Notes: generated by a model not told the origin, from the letters alone. A DNA stretch of 64,000 bases from Leifsonia aquatica (GCF_014190775.1 NZ_JACHVP010000001.1:1984001-2048000); one strand, 5' to 3'; counted from the first letter of the stretch, positions 54,102 through 62,787 are shown. Numbers and translations: made by a program.

Positions 54102-55775
54102 TCAGTTGGCGGCGGCGGCGAAGCGGGGCGAGCCGTCCACCCAGGTCGCCTGGACCGGGATGGTGGCGATCGTCTCCGCCTCCACCGTCAGCGGGTTCGC
54201 GCCCAGCACGACGAAGTCGGCGCGCTTGCCGGCGGCGAGGGAGCCGAGCTCGTTCTCGCGGCCGAGGGTGATCGCACCCTCCAGCGTGTGCGCCCGGAGC
54301 GCCTGCTCCGCGCTGATGCGCAGCGAGTCCGGGCCGAGCTTGTGCCCGCGCCGCGTGACACGGGTCACGGCGGCCTGGATCGCCTCGAGCGGGCGCGGCT
54401 CGGCGACCGGCGCGTCCGACGAGATCGTCACCGGCACACCGGCCTCGATGAACTCGCCCAGCGGGTTGAACCGCTCGCCCGGGGTGCCGATGGCCTGCTC
54501 CACGCCCTCGCCCCAGTTGTAGTAGTGCTGCGTCTGGTTCACCGGGCGGATGCCCAGGCGCGCCATCCGCTGGATCTCCTCGACCGCGGGGAGGCCGCAG
54601 TGCTCGATCCGGTGGCGCGCGTCGGCGTCGGGGCGCTCGGTGAGCACCTGCTCCACCGCATCCACCACCATCGCGATGGCGGTCGGCGACTGCGCGTGCG
54701 TCGCGGTCTGCAGCCCGGCGGCGTGCGCCTTGGCCACCAGCCCGGCGTACTCGGCGGGCTCGTGGTAGAGCTGGCCGGTGCGGCAGGGGTCGCCGACGTA
54801 GCCCTCGGGGAAGTAGGCCGTCCATCCCCCGAGCGTGCCGTCGGCGTAGAGCTTGATGCCCGCGACCGACAGGAAGGCGTTGCCGAACGGGCCGGTGAGC
54901 CCGAGATCGATGACCTGGTCGAGCAGGTGGGAGAGGAAGTACATCGAGACGCGCACCGAGAGCTCGCCGCGGTCGGCCATGGCCAGGTAGGCCGCGAACT
55001 CCCGCTTCGAGACCTGCGCGTCGCCGAGCGCGGTCACGCCCGCCGACAGGAACTCGCGCTGCGCGATGTCGAGCTGACGCTGGTGCTCGGCCGGCTCGTC
55101 GCCGAGGTGGAAGTTCGGGCCGTGGTGTCCGATCTTCACGCCGTGCAGTCCGGTGAGCACGTTGCAGGCCGCGTCGGAGAGTTCGCCCGTGAGCTCGCCG
55201 TCCGCATCCCGGAAGAACTCGCCGCCCTCGGGGTTCGGGGAGTCGCGGGTGATGCCGTATTTCGCGAGGGTGAAGCTGTTGACCACTCCCCCGTGGCCGG
55301 AGGCGTTCATGATGTACACCTCGCGGTCGGTCGCGATGAGGTCGAGCTCCTCCTTCGTGGGGTGGCGCCGCTCGGCCAGGTTGCGCTGCTCGTAGCCGTA
55401 GCCGCGGAGGGGGACGCCGGCGGGCAGCCGCTGGGCGCCCTCCCGCATCAGCTCCACGATCTCCGGGATGGACGCCGCCTTGGCGGGGCTGACGTCCACC
55501 CAGGTGAGCAGCTGCCCGTACATCAGGGGGTGCGCGTGCGCGTCGATGAAGCCCGGGACGATGGTCGCCCCCGGGAAGTCGGCGCGCTGCGGCTCGATCC
55601 CCGCCTCGCGCGCCTGTTCCTCGACCTCGGCGAGCGTGCCGACCGCGAGGATGGTGCCGCCCGCGGTGAGCAGGGCCTCCGCGTGCGGGTTGTCGTCGTC
55701 GATGGTGAGGATGACGTCGGCCGTGACGATGGTGGGGGTGGAGTCGCGGGCGTCGTAGGTGGCGAGGTGTCGCAT
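54102..55775 (-). CDS. Amidohydrolase (YtcJ-like, amidohydrolase_3)
   Basis: This 557-residue metal-dependent hydrolase has the entry motif GFIDAHAHPLMYGQ (HxH). Internal ATHAQSPTAI and RIEHCGL follow, and the late Asp is in VTISSDAPVAEP. YtcJ-like enzymes hydrolyse amide or related bonds in varied small molecules and are cytoplasmic. It lies 26 bp upstream of the ThDP enzyme and 3 bp from the transporter, so it is part of a five-gene operon. The substrate is probably the amide or N-acyl form of what the MHS transporter imports (inference). Confidence 0.85.
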   Translation of the reverse strand: MRHLATYDARDSTPTIVTADVILTIDDDNPHAEALLTAGGTILAVGTLAEVEEQAREAGIEPQRADFPGATIVPGFIDAHAHPLMYGQLLTWVDVSPAKAASIPEIVELMREGAQRLPAGVPLRGYGYEQRNLAERRHPTKEELDLIATDREVYIMNASGHGGVVNSFTLAKYGITRDSPNPEGGEFFRDADGELTGELSDAACNVLTGLHGVKIGHHGPNFHLGDEPAEHQRQLDIAQREFLSAGVTALGDAQVSKREFAAYLAMADRGELSVRVSMYFLSHLLDQVIDLGLTGPFGNAFLSVAGIKLYADGTLGGWTAYFPEGYVGDPCRTGQLYHEPAEYAGLVAKAHAAGLQTATHAQSPTAIAMVVDAVEQVLTERPDADARHRIEHCGLPAVEEIQRMARLGIRPVNQTQHYYNWGEGVEQAIGTPGERFNPLGEFIEAGVPVTISSDAPVAEPRPLEAIQAAVTRVTRRGHKLGPDSLRISAEQALRAHTLEGAITLGRENELGSLAAGKRADFVVLGANPLTVEAETIATIPVQATWVDGSPRFAAAAN

Positions 55776-55778
55776 GGG

Positions 55779-57125
55779 TCAGATCCTTGTGGTCTTGATG
55801 GCCGTGGTGTCGAGGCGCGGGTTGAACGATCCCGTCGCCGGCGCGGAGTCGGAGTGCTGCGGCGCGAACCAGGTGCCGACGATGGCGATGAGCGCGAGGG
55901 CGCCGAAGAACCAGATCGCCGACCAGAACGTTCCGGTGATGGCGATCAGGCCGGTCGCGATGGCCGGGGACAGGCCGCCCCAGACCGCGGCACCGATCCC
56001 GTACGAGAGGGACATCGAGGTGTAGCGCGCCTGCGGCCTGAACATCTGCGTCATCACCGTCGACAGCGGAGCCCACGCACCGCTCAGGGTGATGCGGATC
56101 ACGCTGACGAAGATGTAGATCAGCGTCACCTGGTGGTTCTGGATGACCAGCACCAGCGGGATCACGGCGATGAACGAGAGCAGCGATCCGAGCATGATGA
56201 CCCGCTTGCCGCCCCACTTGTCGCCGAGCAGGGCCAGCGGCAGCGTGACCAGGGCCTCGATGAAGGAGGCGACCGTCATGGCGCCGAGGATGACGCTCGC
56301 GTCGAGGCCGACCTCCGGGCTGGTCGCGAAGTTCTGCACGAAGACCGTGGCGATCACGTAGCCGCCGGACGACATCGCGATGATGCAGAAGCCGAGGATG
56401 ATCGCCAGCCAGTTGTTGCGCAGCGCGAACAGGATCGGGGTGGACTGCGTGTGGCCCTCGATCTTCTCCTCGAAGACCGGCGTCTCCTCCACGCGGTACC
56501 GCACCCAGATGCCCACGCCGATCAGCACGATGCTGAACAGGAACGGCACGCGCCATCCCCAGGTCAGGAGGACTTCGTCGCCCATCCCGGACAGGATCCA
56601 GAAGGCGCCGGAGGCCATCAGCGCGCCGAGCGGGTTGCCCAGCTGGGTGAAGCCGCCGTAGAAGTTCTTGAACTTCGGCGGAGCGCTCTCCACCGACATC
56701 AGGCTCGCGCCGCCCCACTCGCCGCCGACCGCGAGGCCCTGGGCGACGCGGAGGACGATCAGCAGGATCGGCGCCATGATCCCGATCGTGTTGTAGCCCG
56801 GCAGGCAGCCGACCAGCACGGTCGCGACGCCCATGATGAAGAGCGTGATCGTCAGCGCCCGCTTGCGGCCCAGCTTGTCGCCGATGTGGCCGAAGATGAT
56901 GCCGCCCAGCGGTCGCATGAAGTACGCCACCGCGTAGGTGCCGAACGAGGCGAGGGTGCCGAGGGCGTGGTTGATCTCGGGGAAGAACACCTGGGGGAAC
57001 ACGATGGCGGCGGCCGTCGCGTAGACGTAGAAGTCGTACCACTCGATGGTCGTGCCGACGACGGACGCCAGGCCGGCCTTCAACGCACGGGCATGCCCTG
57101 GGGGTTGCGTTGCGGTTACAGACAC
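55779..57125 (-). CDS. MHS family MFS uptake transporter
   Basis: This 448-residue, 12-TM protein carries metabolite:H+ symporter signatures: ASVVGTTIEWYDFYVYATAAA in TM1, RPLGGIIFGHIGDKLGRKRAL in loop 2-3, and GEWGGASLMSVESAP. MHS proteins import organic acids or zwitterionic compounds with protons. It is first in the operon, 225 bp from the divergent Lrp gene, and probably feeds the amidohydrolase, decarboxylase and ureohydrolase downstream. Confidence 0.92.
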   Translation of the reverse strand: MSVTATQPPGHARALKAGLASVVGTTIEWYDFYVYATAAAIVFPQVFFPEINHALGTLASFGTYAVAYFMRPLGGIIFGHIGDKLGRKRALTITLFIMGVATVLVGCLPGYNTIGIMAPILLIVLRVAQGLAVGGEWGGASLMSVESAPPKFKNFYGGFTQLGNPLGALMASGAFWILSGMGDEVLLTWGWRVPFLFSIVLIGVGIWVRYRVEETPVFEEKIEGHTQSTPILFALRNNWLAIILGFCIIAMSSGGYVIATVFVQNFATSPEVGLDASVILGAMTVASFIEALVTLPLALLGDKWGGKRVIMLGSLLSFIAVIPLVLVIQNHQVTLIYIFVSVIRITLSGAWAPLSTVMTQMFRPQARYTSMSLSYGIGAAVWGGLSPAIATGLIAITGTFWSAIWFFGALALIAIVGTWFAPQHSDSAPATGSFNPRLDTTAIKTTRI

Positions 57126-57338
57126 ACAAAGCTCCTTTGCTCGTATTGCCTTGTTCGATTGTCGTGCTCGTTTCGACGTGAAGTCTCATCCCGTCGCTGA
57201 GGATGCGCAAGCGCAGTTCGGCGTCGGGCGCGGCTGTGCACCGTCGATTTGTCAGGGGATGAGGACAAAACTATCGCGATTCGTCCGCTGCCCTTGTCTG
57301 TCGCCGCCGATCTGCGGTCGTCGGCGGGCGTTTCCGGG

Positions 57339-57344
57339 TATTCT
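57339..57344 (+). promoter_or_regulatory. -10 box of a leaderless Lrp gene
   Basis: TATTCT ends 6 nt before the GTG at 57351, the spacing at which transcription would begin on the start codon itself. No ribosome site lies upstream. The 57126-57350 gap also holds the MHS operon promoter but no clear palindrome. Confidence 0.5.
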
Positions 57345-57350
57345 GCGGAT

Positions 57351-58289
57351 GTGCCGATCCGTCCCGACCGAACCGTCCCCGAGCGCGACACCGACGCCCT
57401 CGATAGCAGCCTCGTTCGCGCCCTGCAGGCGGACGGCCGGGCCAGCATCCACGAGCTCGCCCGCACCCTCGGCGTCTCCCGCGACCTCGTCTCCCGCCGC
57501 CTCGGCACCCTCATCGGGAGGGATGGCCTCCGCGTCGTCGCCGCCCTCGACCCCGGTTTCGCCGGCCTCAACGTGTTGATTCATGGCCTCGTCGCCGTCG
57601 ACGGTCGCGCCCGCCCCGTCGCCGAGCAGCTCGCCGACCTCCCCGACACGGTCTTCGTCTCGCTGGTCGGCGGCTCCTCCCCCGTCGTGTTCGAGTCCCG
57701 CCACGGCGACCTCGACGAGCTGCACGCCACCCTCACCGCCATCCGCGAGATCCCCGGCGTCCGCGGCCTGCGCGTCAGCACCTACGACGCGCTGCTCAAG
57801 GAGTTCATCACCGCCGCCTCGGTCACCTCCGTGAAGCTGGATCGCCTCGACCACGACCTCATCGCCGTGCTGCAGGATGACGGCCGCGCCAGCTACCGCG
57901 AGCTCGCCGACAAGGTGCGCTTGTCCCCCTCCTCAGCACGGGCGCGCGTGCGTCGACTCCTGGACGCCGGCGTCATCCGCATCGCCGCCATCGACGCCGG
58001 CGGCCTCTCCCGCAACCGCGTCGCCGTCGGCGTCGGCATCGGCCTGCGCGGCTCGGCCGAGCCCGTGCACCGCTACCTCGTGGACGCGCGCGCGGTCGAC
58101 CTCGCCGCGGACGCCCACGGCGCCTACGACGTCATCGCCACCATCGTCGGCACGACCCGGACCGGCGTCCTCTCCGTCATCGAGGATCTGCGCGCGCTGC
58201 CCGAGGTCGGCTCGCTCGAGACGTGGGCGCACCTCGACATCATCAAGGAGGACTACACGCGGACGCTGGGGAGGATTGTGCGGGGGTGA
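57351..58289 (+). CDS. Double-unit Lrp/AsnC regulator
   Basis: This 312-residue protein contains two Lrp units in tandem. HTH 1 is near residues 18-60 (LVRALQADGRASIHELARTLGVSRDLVSRRLGTL) with a RAM domain after it. HTH 2 is near 165-210 (LIAVLQDDGRASYRELADKVRLSPSSARARVRRLLDAG) with a second RAM domain. This doubled form is common in Actinobacteria. It is divergent from the MHS-amidohydrolase-decarboxylase operon and is the obvious regulator. Start at GTG 57351 rather than further upstream, based on the -10 box and on the usual short lead before the first HTH. Confidence 0.88.
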   Translation: MPIRPDRTVPERDTDALDSSLVRALQADGRASIHELARTLGVSRDLVSRRLGTLIGRDGLRVVAALDPGFAGLNVLIHGLVAVDGRARPVAEQLADLPDTVFVSLVGGSSPVVFESRHGDLDELHATLTAIREIPGVRGLRVSTYDALLKEFITAASVTSVKLDRLDHDLIAVLQDDGRASYRELADKVRLSPSSARARVRRLLDAGVIRIAAIDAGGLSRNRVAVGVGIGLRGSAEPVHRYLVDARAVDLAADAHGAYDVIATIVGTTRTGVLSVIEDLRALPEVGSLETWAHLDIIKEDYTRTLGRIVRG

Positions 58290-58380
58290 GGCGTTTAGCT
58301 GCCGCAGCGATGCGTATGCCACTGCCTGATGACACGAGAAAGACCGGATCCAGTGCCCTGCCGTTGCTACGGTGAAGCAC

Positions 58381-58701
58381 GTGGCAGATAACACAGTGCG
58401 TGACGAGCTCCGCACATTCGTTTCCGAGCGCGACTGGGCGCAGTTCCACTCTCCCGAGAATCTCGCCAAGAGTGTCGCCATCGAGTCCGGCGAGCTTCTG
58501 GAGTGCTTCCAATGGGGTAGCGACTTCGACACCGATCGAGTGAAGGACGAGCTCGCCGACGTGCTCACCTACTGCTATCTTCTTGCCGATCGTCTGGGTG
58601 TGGACCCGCACGCCATCATGCTGGAGAAGCTTGCGCGCACTCGTGCCAAGTATCCGGTCGAGAGTGCCCGCGGTCGAAGCACGAAGTATGACCAGCTTTG
58701 A
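58381..58701 (+). CDS. MazG-like nucleotide pyrophosphohydrolase
   Basis: This 106-residue protein matches the small MazG-like/RS21-C6 family: RDWAQFHSPENLAKSVAIESGELLECFQW (residues 18-45) with Mg-binding E35, E38 and E41. The second acidic pair is in KDELADVLTYCY (E57, D60). Members hydrolyse NTPs or dNTPs to NMP and pyrophosphate. The GTG at 58381 is chosen over GTG 58372 from the family N-terminus. Its last 14 bp overlap the GIY-YIG/helicase gene, so the two are translated together. Confidence 0.88.
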   Translation: MADNTVRDELRTFVSERDWAQFHSPENLAKSVAIESGELLECFQWGSDFDTDRVKDELADVLTYCYLLADRLGVDPHAIMLEKLARTRAKYPVESARGRSTKYDQL

Positions 58702-60403
58702 CATCGTCCCGCTCCTCCGCACGGAGCCGAGCGGGGATACCGGTGATGCGCGCCTTCTCAATTGGCCGGTGGTCTACGTGATGGATGATTCGTCGAGTGT
58801 GTATGTCGGCGAGACGCTCAGCGCTACGAGTCGCATGCGCCAGCACAACGCTGATCGGTCCAAAGACTCGTTGGCCTCGGTGCGAGTCATCCTTCACGAC
58901 GAGTTCAATAAGTCGGTCTGCCTCGACCTGGAGTCGTTCCTGATCAGAATGTTCGCGGGCGACGGCACTTTCGAGGTCCTCAACCGCAACGAGGGCGTCA
59001 CCGATGCGCAGTACTTCGATCGCGAGCGCTATCAAGCCGACTTCAACGTGATTTTCGAGAGCTTGCGCTCCCGTGGGCTGTTCGAACGCACCATTCCGCA
59101 GATCGAGAACTCCGATCTCTTCAAGTTCTCCCCGTTCAAGGCCCTGACCACCGACCAGGCGGTTGCCGTCGAGAACATCGTCGAAGGTCTCCTGCACGAC
59201 TATCGGATGCCTCGCGGAAAGCCGATCGTGATCCAGGGCGATCCCGGCACCGGCAAGACGATCGTGGCGATCTATCTCATCAAGCTCCTCCGCGATATCG
59301 GCGAAGGTCGAGGCACCTTGGAGCCGGACGAGGACTCGAGGTTCTCGGACTTCTTCGTGTCGGAGAACCAGGAGCTCCTCGAGCGTTCCACCGTCGGGCT
59401 GGTAGTGCCTCAACAGTCACTCCGCCGGACGCTCGAGAGGGTCTTCAAACGCGTTCCCGGCCTCAAGGAGGTCCGCGTACTCACCCCGTTCCAGGTCGGG
59501 ACGAGCGAAACCAAGTTCGACTTGCTCATCGTCGACGAGGCGCATCGATTGAATCACCGCGCAAACCAACCTGCCGGGCCGCTCAACGCGCTCTTTCCCC
59601 GCATCAACGAGAAACTCTTCGGGCGCGATGACTACGAGTTCACGCAGTTGGACTGGATTCTCGCGCAGAGCCATCACCAGGTACTTCTCGTAGACGGCGA
59701 GCAGTCGGTTCGTCCGTCGGATCTGCCCTCAGCCGCGGTGCGCGAGCTGATCAGTGAGGCCAAGAACGGTCACCAGTTCTACCGTCTGCACTCGCAGCTT
59801 CGCGTCAAGGCTGGTGATGACTACACGGCCTACATTCGCGCCATCCTGCGCGGCGACTCGCCCGACCCTCGGGCATTCGATGGGTACGACCTGCGATTCT
59901 TCGAGGACCTCGCGACGATGCGAGAGGAAGTCCTCGCTCGCGATGCCGAGGCCGGTCTCTCACGAATGGTCGCGGGATATGCCTGGGAATGGCAGAGTCG
60001 CAAGAATCCCGCTGCGTTCGACATCGAGCTCGACGGGGTGGCGCTTCGCTGGAACAGCACACAGACCGACTGGATCAACTCTCCGGGATCTCTCGACGAG
60101 GTGGGCTCGATCCACACGGTCCAGGGCTACGACCTGAACTACGCCGGCGTGATCATCGGACCGGATCTCCGATACGAGCCTGGTCGCGGCATCTGGTTCG
60201 ATCGCACAAGCTATTTCGACAAGAAGGGAATGGAAGACAACCGAAAGCGCGGCATTCGCTACTCGGACGACGACATCCTCGAGTACGTGAAGAACATCTA
60301 TGGCGTCTTGCTCACGCGCGGGATTCGCGGGACCTATGTGTATGTGTGCGATGGCGGGTTGCGCGAGTACTTGAGGCCCTACTTCGGCAGGACTCGCGCC
60401 TAA
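58688..60403 (+). CDS. GIY-YIG nuclease fused to Schlafen-type (DUF2075) helicase
   Basis: The protein has 571 residues. Residues ~25-105 form a GIY-YIG nuclease domain: VYV (29-31), YVG (39-41), catalytic Arg in TSRMRQH (R49/R51), metal-binding E82 in CLDLESFLIRMF, and N99. The rest is an SF1-like ATPase of the DUF2075 type, now related to the Schlafen group 3 helicase. Walker A is GDPGTGKT (184-191, K190), motif II is VDEAH (D283, E284), motif III is LLVDGEQSVRP, and late motifs are HTVQGYDLNYAGVIIG and LLTRGIRGTYVYV. All catalytic residues appear intact. Base composition is visibly less GC-rich than the core genes around it. Overlap with the MazG gene marks a two-gene operon. Confidence 0.88.
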   Translation: MTSFDIVPLLRTEPSGDTGDARLLNWPVVYVMDDSSSVYVGETLSATSRMRQHNADRSKDSLASVRVILHDEFNKSVCLDLESFLIRMFAGDGTFEVLNRNEGVTDAQYFDRERYQADFNVIFESLRSRGLFERTIPQIENSDLFKFSPFKALTTDQAVAVENIVEGLLHDYRMPRGKPIVIQGDPGTGKTIVAIYLIKLLRDIGEGRGTLEPDEDSRFSDFFVSENQELLERSTVGLVVPQQSLRRTLERVFKRVPGLKEVRVLTPFQVGTSETKFDLLIVDEAHRLNHRANQPAGPLNALFPRINEKLFGRDDYEFTQLDWILAQSHHQVLLVDGEQSVRPSDLPSAAVRELISEAKNGHQFYRLHSQLRVKAGDDYTAYIRAILRGDSPDPRAFDGYDLRFFEDLATMREEVLARDAEAGLSRMVAGYAWEWQSRKNPAAFDIELDGVALRWNSTQTDWINSPGSLDEVGSIHTVQGYDLNYAGVIIGPDLRYEPGRGIWFDRTSYFDKKGMEDNRKRGIRYSDDDILEYVKNIYGVLLTRGIRGTYVYVCDGGLREYLRPYFGRTRA

Positions 60404-60423
60404 CCCGTCTCTTCTTCGAGGAG

Positions 60424-60771
60424 CTAACGCCCCTGCCGCTTCTTGTACGGCTTCGGCTGCCCCTTGACGGCCGGCGCGCGTCCCTTGCCCTTCGACGCCT
60501 TCGCCTTGCCACCGGCCGGAACGACCGGTTTCGCCGCCGGTGCGGGCGCAGCCGCGATCTCGTCCTTGGCCGTGGCGAGGAAGAGCGTCCCGGCATTCGT
60601 CAGCCGGGTCTCCGCGGAGTCACGGACGAAGAGCGGAGTCCCCACCTGCTCCTCCAGCTTCGCGATCGACGAGTAGAGCGACGCCAGCGGGATGTTGAGC
60701 GCCTTCGCCGCCCGCGGAAAGTGCAGCTCCTCGGCGACGGCGACAAAGCGCACGAGCAGGGTGATGTTCAC
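60424..60771 (-). CDS. HTH-only LysR-like protein with basic tail
   Basis: The protein has 115 residues. The first ~65 are a LysR-type winged HTH (FVAVAEELHFPRAAKALNIPLASLYSSIAKLEEQVGTPLFVRDSAETRLTNAG) lacking the ligand domain. The remaining ~45 are a Lys/Ala/Pro/Gly tail ending GQPKPYKKRQGR. The frame is closed normally, so this is a stable short form rather than a frameshift. It may act as a DNA-binding architectural protein. It is convergent with the GIY-YIG/helicase gene at 20 bp. Confidence 0.8.
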   Translation of the reverse strand: MNITLLVRFVAVAEELHFPRAAKALNIPLASLYSSIAKLEEQVGTPLFVRDSAETRLTNAGTLFLATAKDEIAAAPAPAAKPVVPAGGKAKASKGKGRAPAVKGQPKPYKKRQGR

Positions 60772-60854
60772 GGAAGGCCCTTCATGGATGGAGTAGCAGG
60801 CGCGCTACCTACCGTACGGAAGCGGACCCCTGCGCGCGAGCGCATGCCGGTTCG

Positions 60855-61082
60855 TCACGGGCAGACGCGAACGCTGCGCCCCTCGAACGTGACGATGTCA
60901 CCGAGCTGCAGCTGCCGCCCACGCCGCCGATCGACCTCGCCGTTCACGGTCACGTAGCCATCGACGATGGCCTCTTTGACGTTCCCGCCGGAGTCGAGAA
61001 GGCCGGCGAATTTGAGGAACTGGCCGAGGCGGATCGAGTCACCGCCGATCGGGATATCGTCGATCGATGAGGAGGTGGCCAT
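60855..61082 (-). CDS. S4-domain RNA-binding protein (YbcJ-like)
   Basis: The 75-residue product is a single S4 domain: IRLGQFLKFAGLLDSGGNVKEAIVDGYVTVNGEVDRRRGRQLQLGDIV. It contains the RNA-contact pattern seen in YbcJ/RqcP-type proteins. It is likely ribosome or structured-RNA binding. An ATG at 61082 is the natural start. It may be co-transcribed with the short LysR-like gene 83 bp downstream. Confidence 0.88.
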   Translation of the reverse strand: MATSSSIDDIPIGGDSIRLGQFLKFAGLLDSGGNVKEAIVDGYVTVNGEVDRRRGRQLQLGDIVTFEGRSVRVCP

Positions 61083-61167
61083 GCCGAAATGCTAGCCGAA
61101 GCGTCTGGCCCTCTGAGCCGGTCGGTGTCGTCGCCATCCGCCGGTACCAACATCCCCATCGAGCCAT

Positions 61168-62349
61168 TCACCGTGAATGCTGCTTCTGCCAGCGGCTCCA
61201 GGAGTCGATCACCGCGTCCTCGTGTGGAGGCATCGAGAGATGAGCGAGGTTGGAATAGGCAATACCTAGAGATTCGTAAGACCGACTTCCTGGGGCCAGG
61301 ACGATACGATGCGACGCCGGCTCGATCCCCCAGATCAGACGATCGAAAAGGAGGTGATGATTGGCGCACAGCGCGATTCCGTTTCGCGGGTCATCTGACC
61401 CATTCGACGCCTTGGGACGAAGATGCGCAGCCTGCATAACCTCAACGGAATCGACATCGCAGACTGCGCATTTTGCTCCGTATCGAGCCAACACTTCAAA
61501 GGCGAAACGCGCCTGATTAGGTCTTGCCCGTCGCCTTTGCAAGGTCCACTCGGCATCTGCCTCGACGAGGACGAACGGGTTCTCGTGGTCGAGAGCCGGG
61601 ACGGGTGGCAGCTCTCCGTCGTTGGCGAACGTCACGAGGGCGACTTTGAGTACTTCATTCAGCTGCTCGATGTAGCCACGATGAACAGTGCGGGTCGCTC
61701 CTTTCGATCCGTTCTCGATCACGAAGACAGGGAGCGCTGCTTCGAATGCCGACCTCATTGAGGCGATTTCCGCCTCATCGCGACCTGGCTTAGCAGTCGT
61801 TGGGTAGTGGTAACCGATCCCCGTGGAAGAGATCTCATCTGCATATGCGTGTCCCAGGTGCAGAAAGGAAACCGCCGCACCGGAAATCGCCCAAGCTGAC
61901 TTCGTTAGCTCTTGATTCGCGTAGACGCCACGCCCTCCGGAGAAGATGCCAAGTTCACGTATCAGGCCGGCCGGCACATCTGCCGGCCCACCGCGAGCTA
62001 ATAGCGACGTCCACAGGAGTTCTCGCCTCTTGCTTTCTGCGGCCCTCCAGTCGGTAGCTCCGCCTCGCTGGGCGAGCGACGTGCCCGCTGAGGTCAGAAC
62101 CCAGTTACCGTCAGCGCGACGTTCCAGCAGTCCCAGGTCGACCATCCGTTGCCGCTCAAAGCTGGCGCGATTGCGCCAGTTGCTCTCAAATGGTCGCGAC
62201 GCGGGAGCACGTAAATCGTCCGAGGTCCAAGCGGAGCGGTTGAGTGAATCGACACCCGCAAGAACGTCAGCACGTCGCGCACCGCCTCCCGCTTGAACAA
62301 GAAACGCCAAGATCAGCTCGCGCAGCCGCACCTGAGAAGTGAGGGACAT
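61168..62349 (-). CDS. HNH endonuclease with SRA-like middle domain (candidate modification-dependent restriction enzyme)
   Basis: The protein has 393 residues. The N-terminal ~100 form a winged-helix region (LRELILAFLVQAGGGARRADVLAG, RQRMVDLGLLERRADGNWVLT). The middle (about 128-240) resembles the SRA/EVE-like modified-base reader fold: GIFSGGRGVYANQELTKS, then GIGYHYPTTAKPGRDEAEI. The C-terminal HNH nuclease has C294, C297, H309 in AAHLRPKA, N323, C328 and H332 in CANHHLLFD. All zinc and catalytic positions are present. No methylase is adjacent, which fits an enzyme that cuts modified DNA. Base composition is lower in GC than the core region. Confidence 0.82.
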   Translation of the reverse strand: MSLTSQVRLRELILAFLVQAGGGARRADVLAGVDSLNRSAWTSDDLRAPASRPFESNWRNRASFERQRMVDLGLLERRADGNWVLTSAGTSLAQRGGATDWRAAESKRRELLWTSLLARGGPADVPAGLIRELGIFSGGRGVYANQELTKSAWAISGAAVSFLHLGHAYADEISSTGIGYHYPTTAKPGRDEAEIASMRSAFEAALPVFVIENGSKGATRTVHRGYIEQLNEVLKVALVTFANDGELPPVPALDHENPFVLVEADAEWTLQRRRARPNQARFAFEVLARYGAKCAVCDVDSVEVMQAAHLRPKASNGSDDPRNGIALCANHHLLFDRLIWGIEPASHRIVLAPGSRSYESLGIAYSNLAHLSMPPHEDAVIDSWSRWQKQHSR

Positions 62350-62787
62350 GCAATGAATACTGGTATACAGCCGTCCCCAGTTGATGGACCCACGCGGCTT
62401 GCGAGGTGACTAACCTAGAACGATAGATGATGAGCCCCCATTGTCGACCGAGAATACGGACAGGTCTCGGTCGCTGACGCAGATTCGAGTTCCTCGAATA
62501 CCCCACGTCAGAAGACGCCCTAGAGATTCAAGTCCGTCGGCGACTCATCATGGCCATCTGCGCGATAACTTGCCCCTGGAGGGACTCGTAAACTCGGACG
62601 GGTCTTTAATCACCGTTGCTGGTATCCCGAAATACGCGGAAATATACGCCTTTGGGCTTCTAGAGATGGCTCTGATCACATGGAAACTCGCTCGATAGTG
62701 AGCATATTGTGGGCAAATCGAGTCGTCGCCCAGAAGGTAACCAGGCGCCAACTACGACGGAGTGTGAACTTCGCCCCGATGGACCTA
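62350..62787. other. AT-richer intergenic region, no confident gene
   Basis: This 438-bp stretch is the least GC-rich part of the window. It separates the HNH gene from the RCC1-ankyrin gene, both read leftward. A TATTCA hexamer 4 nt before the HNH ATG (minus strand) may be its -10. A plus-strand frame ending at 62698 contains a protein-like tail (GLVNSDGSLITVAGIPKYAE), but its only in-frame start is a TTG without a ribosome site. It may be the remnant of a lost gene. Confidence 0.35.

Noticed and set aside
54057-57200. Plus-strand frame of about 1047 codons opposite the amidohydrolase and MHS genes
   Set aside because: Both opposing genes have full family motifs; the plus frame is low-complexity His/Arg/Asp shadow.
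62441-62698. Plus-strand 85-codon gene in the AT-rich gap
   Set aside because: TTG start without ribosome site and no domain; reported only as possible remnant.
62548-62751. Minus-strand 67-codon gene in the same gap
   Set aside because: No ribosome site, no family resemblance, overlaps the equally weak plus-strand frame.
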